Positions 6,193-10,717 of a stretch of DNA of 10,717 nucleotides are shown here, one piece after another. The first letter of the stretch is position 1. Every line of letters starts with the position of its first letter. Under the pieces are notes generated by a model. The model was not told the DNA's origin. It worked only from the letters and a program-made list of their open reading frames with translations, and did not search any database. The DNA is from Streptomyces speibonae (lineage in GTDB: Bacteria > Actinomycetota > Actinomycetes > Streptomycetales > Streptomycetaceae), in contig KL568544.1 of NCBI GenBank assembly GCA_000715605.1, positions 25,784 to 36,500 on the forward strand, given 5' to 3'. A program made the translations under genes and the position numbers.

Positions 6193-6501
6193 TTGTCCGA
6201 GAAACCGGACATAGGTGATACGGAACTCAAAATTCTCAGCCTGCTGTATTCGGGCCTGGATGATGCCTCGATTGCCAGGCGTCTGCATGTGGGGCACCGC
6301 ACCGTGCAGCGGCATGTGCAGGGTTTAATGATCCGCCTGGACGCACCGGGGCGGGTCGCCCTGGGAGCCAGGGCCCAGGAATTCGGCCTGCTCGGCAGAG
6401 CCGACCGCGGGCGGCGTGAACACATTCCGCCGTCGCAGCTGGGGTCACGCACGGAGCCGAATGCGTCGATGCCGGACCGGCACCGCACTTCTCATTCCTG
6501 A
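6193..6501 (+). CDS. Small LuxR/GerE-type helix-turn-helix regulator with a TTA codon, 102 aa
   Basis: An orphan DNA-binding protein consisting of a LuxR/GerE HTH and a short tail. There is no receiver or ligand domain. The HTH spans about residues 8-66; ASIARRLHVGHRTVQRHVQG (25-44) carries the turn and recognition helix. The C-terminal 30 residues look disordered. TTG at 6193 is the only usable start: in frame, a TGA lies at 6163 with no ATG/GTG between. Codon 45 (6325-6327), just after the recognition helix, is TTA. In Streptomyces TTA requires the developmental tRNA bldA. Codon use (AAA, ATT, TAT, GAT, CAT) is more AT-rich than in neighbouring backbone genes, suggesting acquisition. The lipoprotein gene follows after 40 nt. 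It probably regulates this cassette. Confidence 0.82.
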   Translation: MSEKPDIGDTELKILSLLYSGLDDASIARRLHVGHRTVQRHVQGLMIRLDAPGRVALGARAQEFGLLGRADRGRREHIPPSQLGSRTEPNASMPDRHRTSHS

Positions 6502-6541
6502 TCCGACCGCTTCCCAAGGCCTATCTGTGGGACGTAACGAC

Positions 6542-7585
6542 ATGACACTGCCCAGAACGCACCGGCGAAACGTTTCTCGCCTCTCCTCCCTGTCCGGCCT
6601 GGCGATCCTTGTCTGCGCGCTCGGCCTTGTCTCCTGCGCGCCGGGCAGCGACGGAGCCGCGGGCGACGGCAGCGTCGGCGAGGACGGGGTCGACAAGAGC
6701 CACTGGCCGACGGCACAGGTCGAAAGGGGGCTGGTCAAGGGCCTGGCCCTGCCCATCGAGCACTACCTGCGGACCTATCCCGAGGAAGTGGCGATCCAGC
6801 GTGCCAAGAACGCGCTGAATCGCGCGTGCATGAAGCGATTCGGCTTCGACTACGACCCTCCGGCTCCCGGCGGGCGCCCCGCGCACAGCTACAACGCGGC
6901 CAACATGAAGCGGCGTTGGGGCATCACGGATCCGGCGGAGGCGAAGGAGCACGGTTACCGGCTGCCGCAGGAGCCCAAGGACGACGACTGGCGGCCGTAC
7001 GAGCTGGAGGGCCCGGACGCCAACTACGTCTTCGACCTCACCCTGGCATCCGGCGCTTCCGCGGCTTCCGGCGCTTCGGGCGCTTCCGGCTCTTCGAGCG
7101 CTTCGGATGCTCCGGGCGCTCCGGGTGCTTCGGGCCAGAAGCCGCCCACGGACGCCACGTACAAGGGCAACCGGATCCCCGAGGGGGGCTGCCGGGGCGA
7201 AACGGACCGCAAGCTCGGGACGTACGACGACAGTCTGGCCGCGAAGATCAACGTCGAGACGTTCCAGCGGGCCAAGCAGGCGCCCGAGGTGCTGGCGGTG
7301 AACCGTCGGTGGTCCTCCTGCATGAAGAAGAAGGGGTACCGGGTCGCCACCCCGCTGGAGGCGCTGAACCAGGCATTCGCCAAGGGCACCACGGAAGCGT
7401 CGCAGGCCGAGACAGCCATGGCGATCGCCGATGTCGAGTGCAAGAAGTCCACGCACTTGATCGACGTGTATTTCTCGACCGAGACCGCCCTGCAGAAGAA
7501 GCGGATCGAGGAAGAGCAACTCGGCCTGGACGAGCAGAAGGCGAAGAACGAAAAGGTCATGAAGCGGGCCGCCGAGTACCGCTGA
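6542..7585 (+). CDS. Putative secreted lipoprotein with two CMK motifs, 347 aa
   Basis: The N terminus has an Arg-rich region, a hydrophobic stretch and the lipobox LVSC (Cys32), so the mature protein should be lipid-anchored outside the membrane. The mature part has two similar modules: ACMKRFGF (Cys96) and SCMKKKGY (Cys260), with further cysteines at 217 and 300, probably forming disulfides. A Ser/Ala/Gly-rich linker (residues 169-198) separates them. The C terminus (about 315-347) is a charged, probably helical segment. Similar 'CMxxxG[FY]' lipoproteins are common in Streptomyces and have no known function. The ATG at 6542 is chosen because it puts the signal peptide at the very N terminus; in-frame upstream starts overlap the regulator gene. 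It is likely cotranscribed with the regulator and with the I36-like gene 45 nt downstream. Confidence 0.78.
   Translation: MTLPRTHRRNVSRLSSLSGLAILVCALGLVSCAPGSDGAAGDGSVGEDGVDKSHWPTAQVERGLVKGLALPIEHYLRTYPEEVAIQRAKNALNRACMKRFGFDYDPPAPGGRPAHSYNAANMKRRWGITDPAEAKEHGYRLPQEPKDDDWRPYELEGPDANYVFDLTLASGASAASGASGASGSSSASDAPGAPGASGQKPPTDATYKGNRIPEGGCRGETDRKLGTYDDSLAAKINVETFQRAKQAPEVLAVNRRWSSCMKKKGYRVATPLEALNQAFAKGTTEASQAETAMAIADVECKKSTHLIDVYFSTETALQKKRIEEEQLGLDEQKAKNEKVMKRAAEYR
7046..7135 (+). repeat. Imperfect GCTTCGGGC-type repeat encoding a Ser/Ala/Gly linker
   Basis: About thirty codons of GCN-TCN-GGN units encode ASGASAASGASGASGSSS and related residues. It is a flexible linker between the two Cys modules of the lipoprotein. 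There are no spacers, so it is not a CRISPR array. Confidence 0.8.
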
Positions 7586-7606
7586 CCAGCTGAGTACCGC
7601 TGACCA
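7574..7606 (+). repeat. 15-bp direct duplication across the lipoprotein stop codon
   Basis: GAGTACCGCTGACCA occurs at 7574-7588 and again at 7592-7606, with an 18-bp period. The second copy is in frame and repeats the Glu-Tyr-Arg-stop ending. It looks like a recent slippage duplication just after the gene. Confidence 0.85.
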
Positions 7607-7630
7607 TCCACCACCAGGAGAGGAAAACAC

Positions 7631-8137
7631 GTGGGCTTTCGGAAGAAGTCCGGAGCGATCGCGGCTGCCGCCACAGCCGCCGCCACCATGACCCTCGGCT
7701 TCCCCGGCACCGCGTCCGCGGCGACCGTCTACTCCTCGGATCAATGCAGCGCCAGCGGAAACACCCGCTGCATCATGCTCAACTACAACTCCGGGAACGG
7801 CGGCTGGCTGAGTGCCTGCTTCCTGTCGAACACGCAGATCCCGGACTACTCCGGCCGCTACGCCGGCGACGGAATCCACTACTACTACGTCTTCAACAAC
7901 TACCAGATCCAGTACAGCCTGCACTACGGGACAAGCGGCTGCTGGGGCGGCAACGGCGCGGACCAGCCCGTCAAGAACAACGCCGCCGCCGTCGGCAACA
8001 ACCTGACCAGCTGCACCGCCGTGATCCACTACAACTCGGGATACGGCGGCGCCACGGACAAGTTCTCGGCGGGCCACAACGGCAATCTCAACGCCACGCT
8101 GAAGAACGACAACGCGTCCCAGTCACTGTCTTGCTGA
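7631..8137 (+). CDS. Secreted peptidase inhibitor I36-like (beta/gamma-crystallin-like) protein, 168 aa
   Basis: A Sec signal peptide (basic MGFRKK, an Ala-rich core, cleavage near TASA/ATVY at 30/31) leads to a 138-aa mature protein. It has two similar motifs, NYNSGNGG (51-58) and HYNSGYGG (133-140), and a VKNNAA segment (114-119). Repeated Y-N-S-G-x-x-G with VKNNAAS is the pattern of Streptomyces peptidase inhibitor family I36 proteins, related to the metalloproteinase inhibitor SMPI with its crystallin-like fold. Six cysteines (39, 47, 63, 104, 128, 168) could form three disulfides. The GTG start is set by AGGAGAGG about 7 nt upstream. Inhibitor activity is inferred from family, and the target protease is unknown. 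It lies in line with the lipoprotein (45-nt gap) and the next secreted gene (53-nt gap). Confidence 0.75.
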   Translation: MGFRKKSGAIAAAATAAATMTLGFPGTASAATVYSSDQCSASGNTRCIMLNYNSGNGGWLSACFLSNTQIPDYSGRYAGDGIHYYYVFNNYQIQYSLHYGTSGCWGGNGADQPVKNNAAAVGNNLTSCTAVIHYNSGYGGATDKFSAGHNGNLNATLKNDNASQSLSC

Positions 8138-8190
8138 CCCGCGCGGCACTGCCCGCGTACGGGGAACCGAATCGACGGAAGGAAACGCTT

Positions 8191-8616
8191 GTGCGCCGCA
8201 CGGCAAGGACAACCGCAGCGAAAATCGCGACGACCCTGGTGGCCGCCTGCACCATGGTCGGAATCGCCTCGTCCTCCGCCCAGGCCGACGATCCGGTCGC
8301 GAGTATCTACGTGGACCAGATGTGGGGCCGCGGCGGCTACTGCGAATTCCGTCCCTACGGTGAGCACCTCATCATCAAGGACCGGGTCGCCGACGGGCAC
8401 TCCGCCGTCGCGGAACTCACGGTCGACGGATACGGGACGTACTACTACTGGAACAGTAAGGGCAGTGGCACCACCCGCGACGTCAATCTCTCGTTCGCCG
8501 AGGACCACCATGTGACGCTGCGCTGCCTGCTCGGCGACTGGCAGGGCACGCCCACCGGCGGCATCATCTGGGACAGCTACGACAAGATGCTGGAGTTCGC
8601 CAGGACCTGGACCTGA
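8191..8616 (+). CDS. Small secreted protein of unknown function, 141 aa
   Basis: A Sec signal peptide (MRRTARTTAAK, a hydrophobic core, cleavage near AQA/DDP at 32/33) precedes a mature chain of about 109 residues. The chain has two cysteines (51 and 112) that could form one disulfide. Visible blocks are YGEHLIIKDRVADGHSAVAEL, then a Tyr-rich YYYWNSKGSGTTRD, then SFAEDHHVTLRC and a Trp-rich end. This pattern resembles many small Streptomyces exoproteins annotated only as hypothetical; I assign no function. The GTG at 8191 has GGAAGGA about 8 nt upstream and starts the signal peptide directly. It is the last gene of the cassette operon, before the hairpin at 8644-8676. Confidence 0.75.
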   Translation: MRRTARTTAAKIATTLVAACTMVGIASSSAQADDPVASIYVDQMWGRGGYCEFRPYGEHLIIKDRVADGHSAVAELTVDGYGTYYYWNSKGSGTTRDVNLSFAEDHHVTLRCLLGDWQGTPTGGIIWDSYDKMLEFARTWT

Positions 8617-8643
8617 GGTCCACGGGCCGCAGGCCCTCACAGG

Positions 8644-8676
8644 TGAGGGGCCCGGCATGCGCTGCCGGGCCCCTCA
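8644..8676. terminator. GC-rich hairpin between convergent secreted-protein genes
   Basis: A perfect 14-bp stem (TGAGGGGCCCGGCA at 8644-8657 with 8663-8676) encloses a 5-nt loop. It lies 27 nt after the plus-strand gene and 30 nt after the end of the minus-strand gene, so it can serve both. There is no U-tract, as is common for Streptomyces terminators. GGCCCTCAC just upstream could pair with GTGAGGGGCC as a competing stem. Confidence 0.75.
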
Positions 8677-8706
8677 TCCGCACTCAGTCACGCGGAAGGC
8701 GACGCA

Positions 8707-9135
8707 TCACCCGCACGCCACGTCGTCCACGCTTCGGCCGGCCCAGTTCCTCCTCTGCGGATCCTCCTCGGACAGCGAGAGCGTGATGCAGCGGCCGTTG
8801 GTCGACGTCTTGCTCACCGGTCCGGCGTAGGAGTGGAAGTTGCCTTCGTCCTCCGTCCTCGTGCCGTTCCCGATTCTGATGCCGATCTTCATCGGATGCC
8901 GCGTTCCGGCGAACTTCTTGGCCACCAGAACGGCACAGTTCGTACCGCCGCCGGCGCTGGAGTAGTACAGGTAGGCAGTGGACCACACTTCATTGTTGGT
9001 CCCGATCAGGTTGTACGCGCCGATCTGGGATCCAGGACACCCGTATGCGCCGGCGAACGCACTGGGGGCAGCCGCGAGATTGAGTCCGGCGACGGCCATT
9101 CCCACGGCCGCGACATACCCGATGCTCCTCCGCAT
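8707..9135 (-). CDS. Small secreted protein with four cysteines, 142 aa
   Basis: A signal peptide (MRRSIGYVAAVGMAVAGLNL, then an AFA/GAYG cleavage site near 28/29) leads to a 114-aa mature protein. It has four cysteines (33, 67, 116, 141), enough for two disulfides. Blocks are YGCPGSQIGAYNL, AYLYYSSAGGGTNCAV, FHSYAGPV and GRCITL. The GC-x-S/G, NCAV and YAGPV pattern resembles Streptomyces secreted proteins often labelled spore-associated; this is a resemblance from memory, not an assignment. I choose the ATG at 9135 (AGGAG 11 nt upstream) over the in-frame ATG at 9144, which lies 2 nt from the AGGAG. It is transcribed towards the LuxR operon and has an elaborate upstream region with inverted repeats. 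Confidence 0.75.
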   Translation of the reverse strand: MRRSIGYVAAVGMAVAGLNLAAAPSAFAGAYGCPGSQIGAYNLIGTNNEVWSTAYLYYSSAGGGTNCAVLVAKKFAGTRHPMKIGIRIGNGTRTEDEGNFHSYAGPVSKTSTNGRCITLSLSEEDPQRRNWAGRSVDDVACG

Positions 9136-9150
9136 GACCCGCATCACTCC

Positions 9151-9223
9151 TGACTGATCGGTCCCTCCCGAAGGGAGGAAATCGGTTGAACGAATCAAAA
9201 CTGACTCGATTACCGATCAGTCA
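9151..9223. promoter_or_regulatory. 12-bp inverted repeat around the promoter and leader of the minus-strand secreted gene
   Basis: TGACTGATCGGT (9151-9162) and its exact reverse complement ACCGATCAGTCA (9212-9223) lie 49 bp apart. On the minus strand the distal arm forms part of a -35-like TTGACT (9219-9224). The proximal arm directly abuts the AGGAG ribosome site. A third ATCGGT lies at 9181-9186, and a small CCTCCC/GGGAGG hairpin at 9164-9178. This could be a two-site operator or, if transcription starts further upstream, an RNA stem that hides the ribosome site. Confidence 0.6.
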
Positions 9224-9264
9224 AGCACGGAGCATCTTTCCGGGTGACGGTCGAATGGGAGCGT

Positions 9265-9278
9265 GGCGTAATTACGCC
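9265..9278. repeat. Palindrome copy 2 (GGCGTAATTACGCC)
   Basis: A perfect 14-bp palindrome, one base different from copy 1 at 6063-6076. It is 129 nt upstream of the minus-strand secreted gene and 20 nt beyond the GatB/YqeY stop. Reading towards the secreted gene, CATTCGACC follows after 7 nt, resembling the CATTGACC beside copy 1. With AGCG/CGCT outside, it can also fold into a short hairpin. Confidence 0.7.
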
Positions 9279-9298
9279 TTCGCTTTCCGCGGGGCCGC

Positions 9299-9763
9299 TC
9301 AGCCGGCCAGCGCCTTCTTGACCAGCGCCGCGACCCGGCCGCCCTCGGCCCGCCCCGCGACCTTCGGGTTCACGATCTTCATGACCTGCCCCATGGCGCG
9401 CGGCCCCTCGGCCCCGGCGGCCTTCGCCTCCTCCACCGCCTGGGCGACGACCTGCTGCAACTCCTCGTCGCTCAGCTGCTGCGGCAGATAGGCGGCCAGC
9501 ACCTCGCCCTCCGCCTTCTCCCGCTCGGCCTGCTCGGGACGGCCACCCTGCGCGAAGGCCTCCGCCGCCTCGCGGCGCTTCTTCGCCTCACGGGTGATCA
9601 CCTTCTGCACCTCGTCGTCGGAGAGCTCCCGCTTCTCCTTCCCCGCGACCTCCTCCTTGGTGATCGCGGCGAGCGTCAGCCGGAGCGTCGAGGAGCGCAG
9701 CTCGTCGCGCTCCCTGATCGCGGCGTTGAGGTCATCCTGCAGCTTCGACTTGAGCGTGGTCAT
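9299..9763 (-). CDS. GatB/YqeY domain-containing protein, 154 aa
   Basis: A stand-alone YqeY-type protein: all-helical, cytoplasmic, and related to the C-terminal domain of the GatB subunit of tRNA-dependent amidotransferase. Diagnostic stretches are MTTLKSKLQDDLNAAIRERD, TLRLTLAAI, EVLAAYLPQQLSDEEL and MGQVMKIVNPKVAGRAEGGRV. Length is normal for the family and the frame is intact. It may bind tRNA or nucleic acid, but its role is unproven. No ribosome site precedes the ATG. GACAAT lies 6 nt upstream, so a leaderless mRNA is possible. It is divergent from the phosphoesterase gene across a 103-bp gap. Confidence 0.93.
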   Translation of the reverse strand: MTTLKSKLQDDLNAAIRERDELRSSTLRLTLAAITKEEVAGKEKRELSDDEVQKVITREAKKRREAAEAFAQGGRPEQAEREKAEGEVLAAYLPQQLSDEELQQVVAQAVEEAKAAGAEGPRAMGQVMKIVNPKVAGRAEGGRVAALVKKALAG

Positions 9764-9814
9764 GGCCCGATTGTCGCAGGTACCTGTGCGAGAACGCCCG
9801 CCGATTTAAGATCC

Positions 9815-9826
9815 CCTGGATCCAGG
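9815..9826. promoter_or_regulatory. Palindrome in the middle of the divergent YqeY/phosphoesterase region
   Basis: CCTGGATCCAGG is a perfect 12-bp palindrome close to the midpoint of the 103-bp intergenic region (9764-9866). A -10-like TAAGAT (9807-9812) lies just beside it on the plus strand, but I see no matching -35. It could be a shared operator. Function unknown. Confidence 0.35.
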
Positions 9827-9866
9827 CGTGTTCGGCCCGCCGTCCGCGGTCTGACACGATGGACGC

Positions 9867-10682
9867 ATGCGCGCGCGATACGGAATCCCCCTGGGAATCA
9901 CGGCGGCCGGGGCCGCCGGGCTGCTGTACGCGGCGGGCTTCGAGGCCCGCTCCTTCCGACTGCGGCGGGTGACCGTCCCGGTACTGCCCTCCGGGATGAG
10001 GCCGCTGCGCGTGCTGCAGGTCTCCGACATCCACATGGTCGGGGGCCAGCGCAAGAAGCAGCGCTGGCTGCGCTCCCTGGCGGGCCTGCGCCCCGACTTC
10101 GTGATCAACACGGGCGACAACCTCTCGGACCCGGAGGGCGTCCCCGAGGTCCTCGACGCGCTCGGCCCCCTGATGGAGTTCCCGGGCGCGTACGTCTTCG
10201 GCTCCAACGACTACTACGGCCCCAAGCCGCGCAACCCCGCCCGCTACCTGCTCGAGAAGGTCCAGGGCCGGCACGGCCTGAACGGCAACCCCCCGGTGGT
10301 CGGCGCGGTCCACAACCCGTGGGAGGACCTGCGGGACGGTTTCGACTCCGCGGGCTGGCTGAACCTGACCAACACCCGGGGCACCCTGAAGTTCGAGGGC
10401 GCGTCGGTCGAGCTGACCGGCCTGGACGACCCGCACATCAAGCGGGACCGCTACCTGGAGGTGGCGGGCGGCCCGTCGAACGCCGCGGACTTCTCCATGG
10501 CCGTCGTCCACGCCCCCTACCTGCGCGTCCTGGACGCCTTCACGGCCGACGGCTACCCGCTGGTCCTGGCCGGCCACACCCACGGCGGCCAGCTGTGCAT
10601 CCCGTTCTACGGCGCCCTGGTCACCAACTGCGACCTGGACACGGACCGCGTGAAGGGCCTGTCCACGCACACGGCAGAGGGA
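9867..10682 (+). CDS. Calcineurin-like metallophosphoesterase, 3'-truncated at the contig end (272 codons seen)
   Basis: A metal-dependent phosphoesterase with an N-terminal hydrophobic anchor (about residues 7-24). It has the ordered calcineurin-like motifs DIH (54-56), GDN (83-85), GSND (112-115, replacing the usual GNHD), VVH (213-215) and GHTHGGQ (236-242). All metal-binding positions except the altered GNHD block look conventional. The membrane-anchored YkuE-like group (COG1408) is the nearest family I recognise; the substrate is unknown. A homologue follows ponA2 in mycobacteria. The ATG at 9867 lacks a clear ribosome site, with CACGAT 6 nt upstream, so it may be leaderless. Genomic sequence stops at 10682, where adapter begins. 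The frame continues falsely into the adapter, and the real C terminus is missing. Confidence 0.9.
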
Positions 10683-10717
10683 CTGTCTCTTATACACATC
10701 TCTGAGCGGGCTGGCAA
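10683..10717. other. Sequencing-library adapter (Tn5/Nextera mosaic end plus primer B)
   Basis: CTGTCTCTTATACACATCT (10683-10701) is the exact 19-bp Tn5 mosaic end used in Nextera libraries. The following CTGAGCGGGCTGGCAA (10702-10717) is the reverse complement of most of the 454/early Nextera primer B (GCCTTGCCAGCCCGCTCAG). This is not genomic DNA. It also breeds false proteins: a minus-strand frame starting MYKRQ and a plus-strand frame ending SYTHL. Confidence 0.97.

Noticed and set aside
7046..7135. Repeat tract considered as CRISPR or a mobile-element end
   Set aside because: It is in-frame low-complexity coding sequence with no spacers or terminal inverted repeats.
9136..9198. Upstream starts (ATG 9144, or 9198) for the minus-strand secreted protein
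   Set aside because: ATG 9144 is only 2 nt from AGGAG, and 9198 lies within the inverted-repeat leader. ATG 9135 gives correct spacing and a clean signal peptide.
6023..9298. Accessory block considered as an integrated mobile element
   Set aside because: No integrase, transposase, tRNA or phage gene is present. Insertion is inferred only from the bracketing palindromes, codon use and the contrast with the recalled mycobacterial order, so I do not call a mobile element.
9732..10697. 321-aa minus-strand ORF starting MYKRQ, and a plus-strand ORF 10319-10705 ending SYTHL
   Set aside because: Both use adapter sequence for their ends and are shadows of the phosphoesterase frame.

Overview
The window is high-GC DNA with strong third-position G/C bias, GTG/TTG starts and a WhiB-like regulator. 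It reads as a Streptomyces (or close relative) chromosome. The backbone gene order is RidA, a small DUF4177-like protein, two ArsA/Get3-type ATPases, a WhiB-like regulator on the opposite strand, a class A penicillin-binding protein (PBP), and a calcineurin-like phosphoesterase. From memory this matches the Mycobacterium tuberculosis block Rv3678c to Rv3683 (RidA, Rv3678A, BagA/BagB, WhiB4, PonA2, phosphoesterase). The WhiB-like gene is recognisable as wblA.

Layout. Positions 1-194 (minus strand) hold the first codons of RidA and a 53-aa DUF4177-like gene, overlapping by 4 bp. Positions 195-368 are a divergent promoter region. It has a perfect 16-bp inverted repeat and two -10 boxes, each exactly 7 nt from a start codon, which suggests leaderless mRNAs in both directions. 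Positions 369-2868 encode two paralogous ATPases. Between them lies an easily missed 46-aa, very basic ORF joined to both by ATGA overlaps. wblA (2897-3235, minus) converges on them. A 430-bp regulatory intergenic region separates wblA from the 764-aa PBP gene (3666-5960), which ends in a textbook terminator.

Positions 6023-9298 look like an accessory insertion between the PBP gene and a GatB/YqeY gene. It holds a small LuxR-type HTH regulator (TTG start, with an in-frame TTA codon), then a lipoprotein, a peptidase inhibitor I36-like protein and a small secreted protein on the same strand. A convergent gene encodes another small cysteine-containing secreted protein. Near-identical palindromes (GGCGTAATTGCGCC and GGCGTAATTACGCC) stand upstream of the two facing transcription units and bracket the cassette. 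I infer a developmentally gated (bldA-dependent) exoprotein cassette. This is the best candidate here for an undescribed system.

Positions 9299-10682 hold the GatB/YqeY gene (minus) and a divergent, 3'-truncated metallophosphoesterase gene. The last 35 bases (10683-10717) are not genomic: they are a Tn5/Nextera mosaic end followed by an old Nextera/454 primer-B sequence. The phosphoesterase is therefore truncated by library adapter, not by biology.
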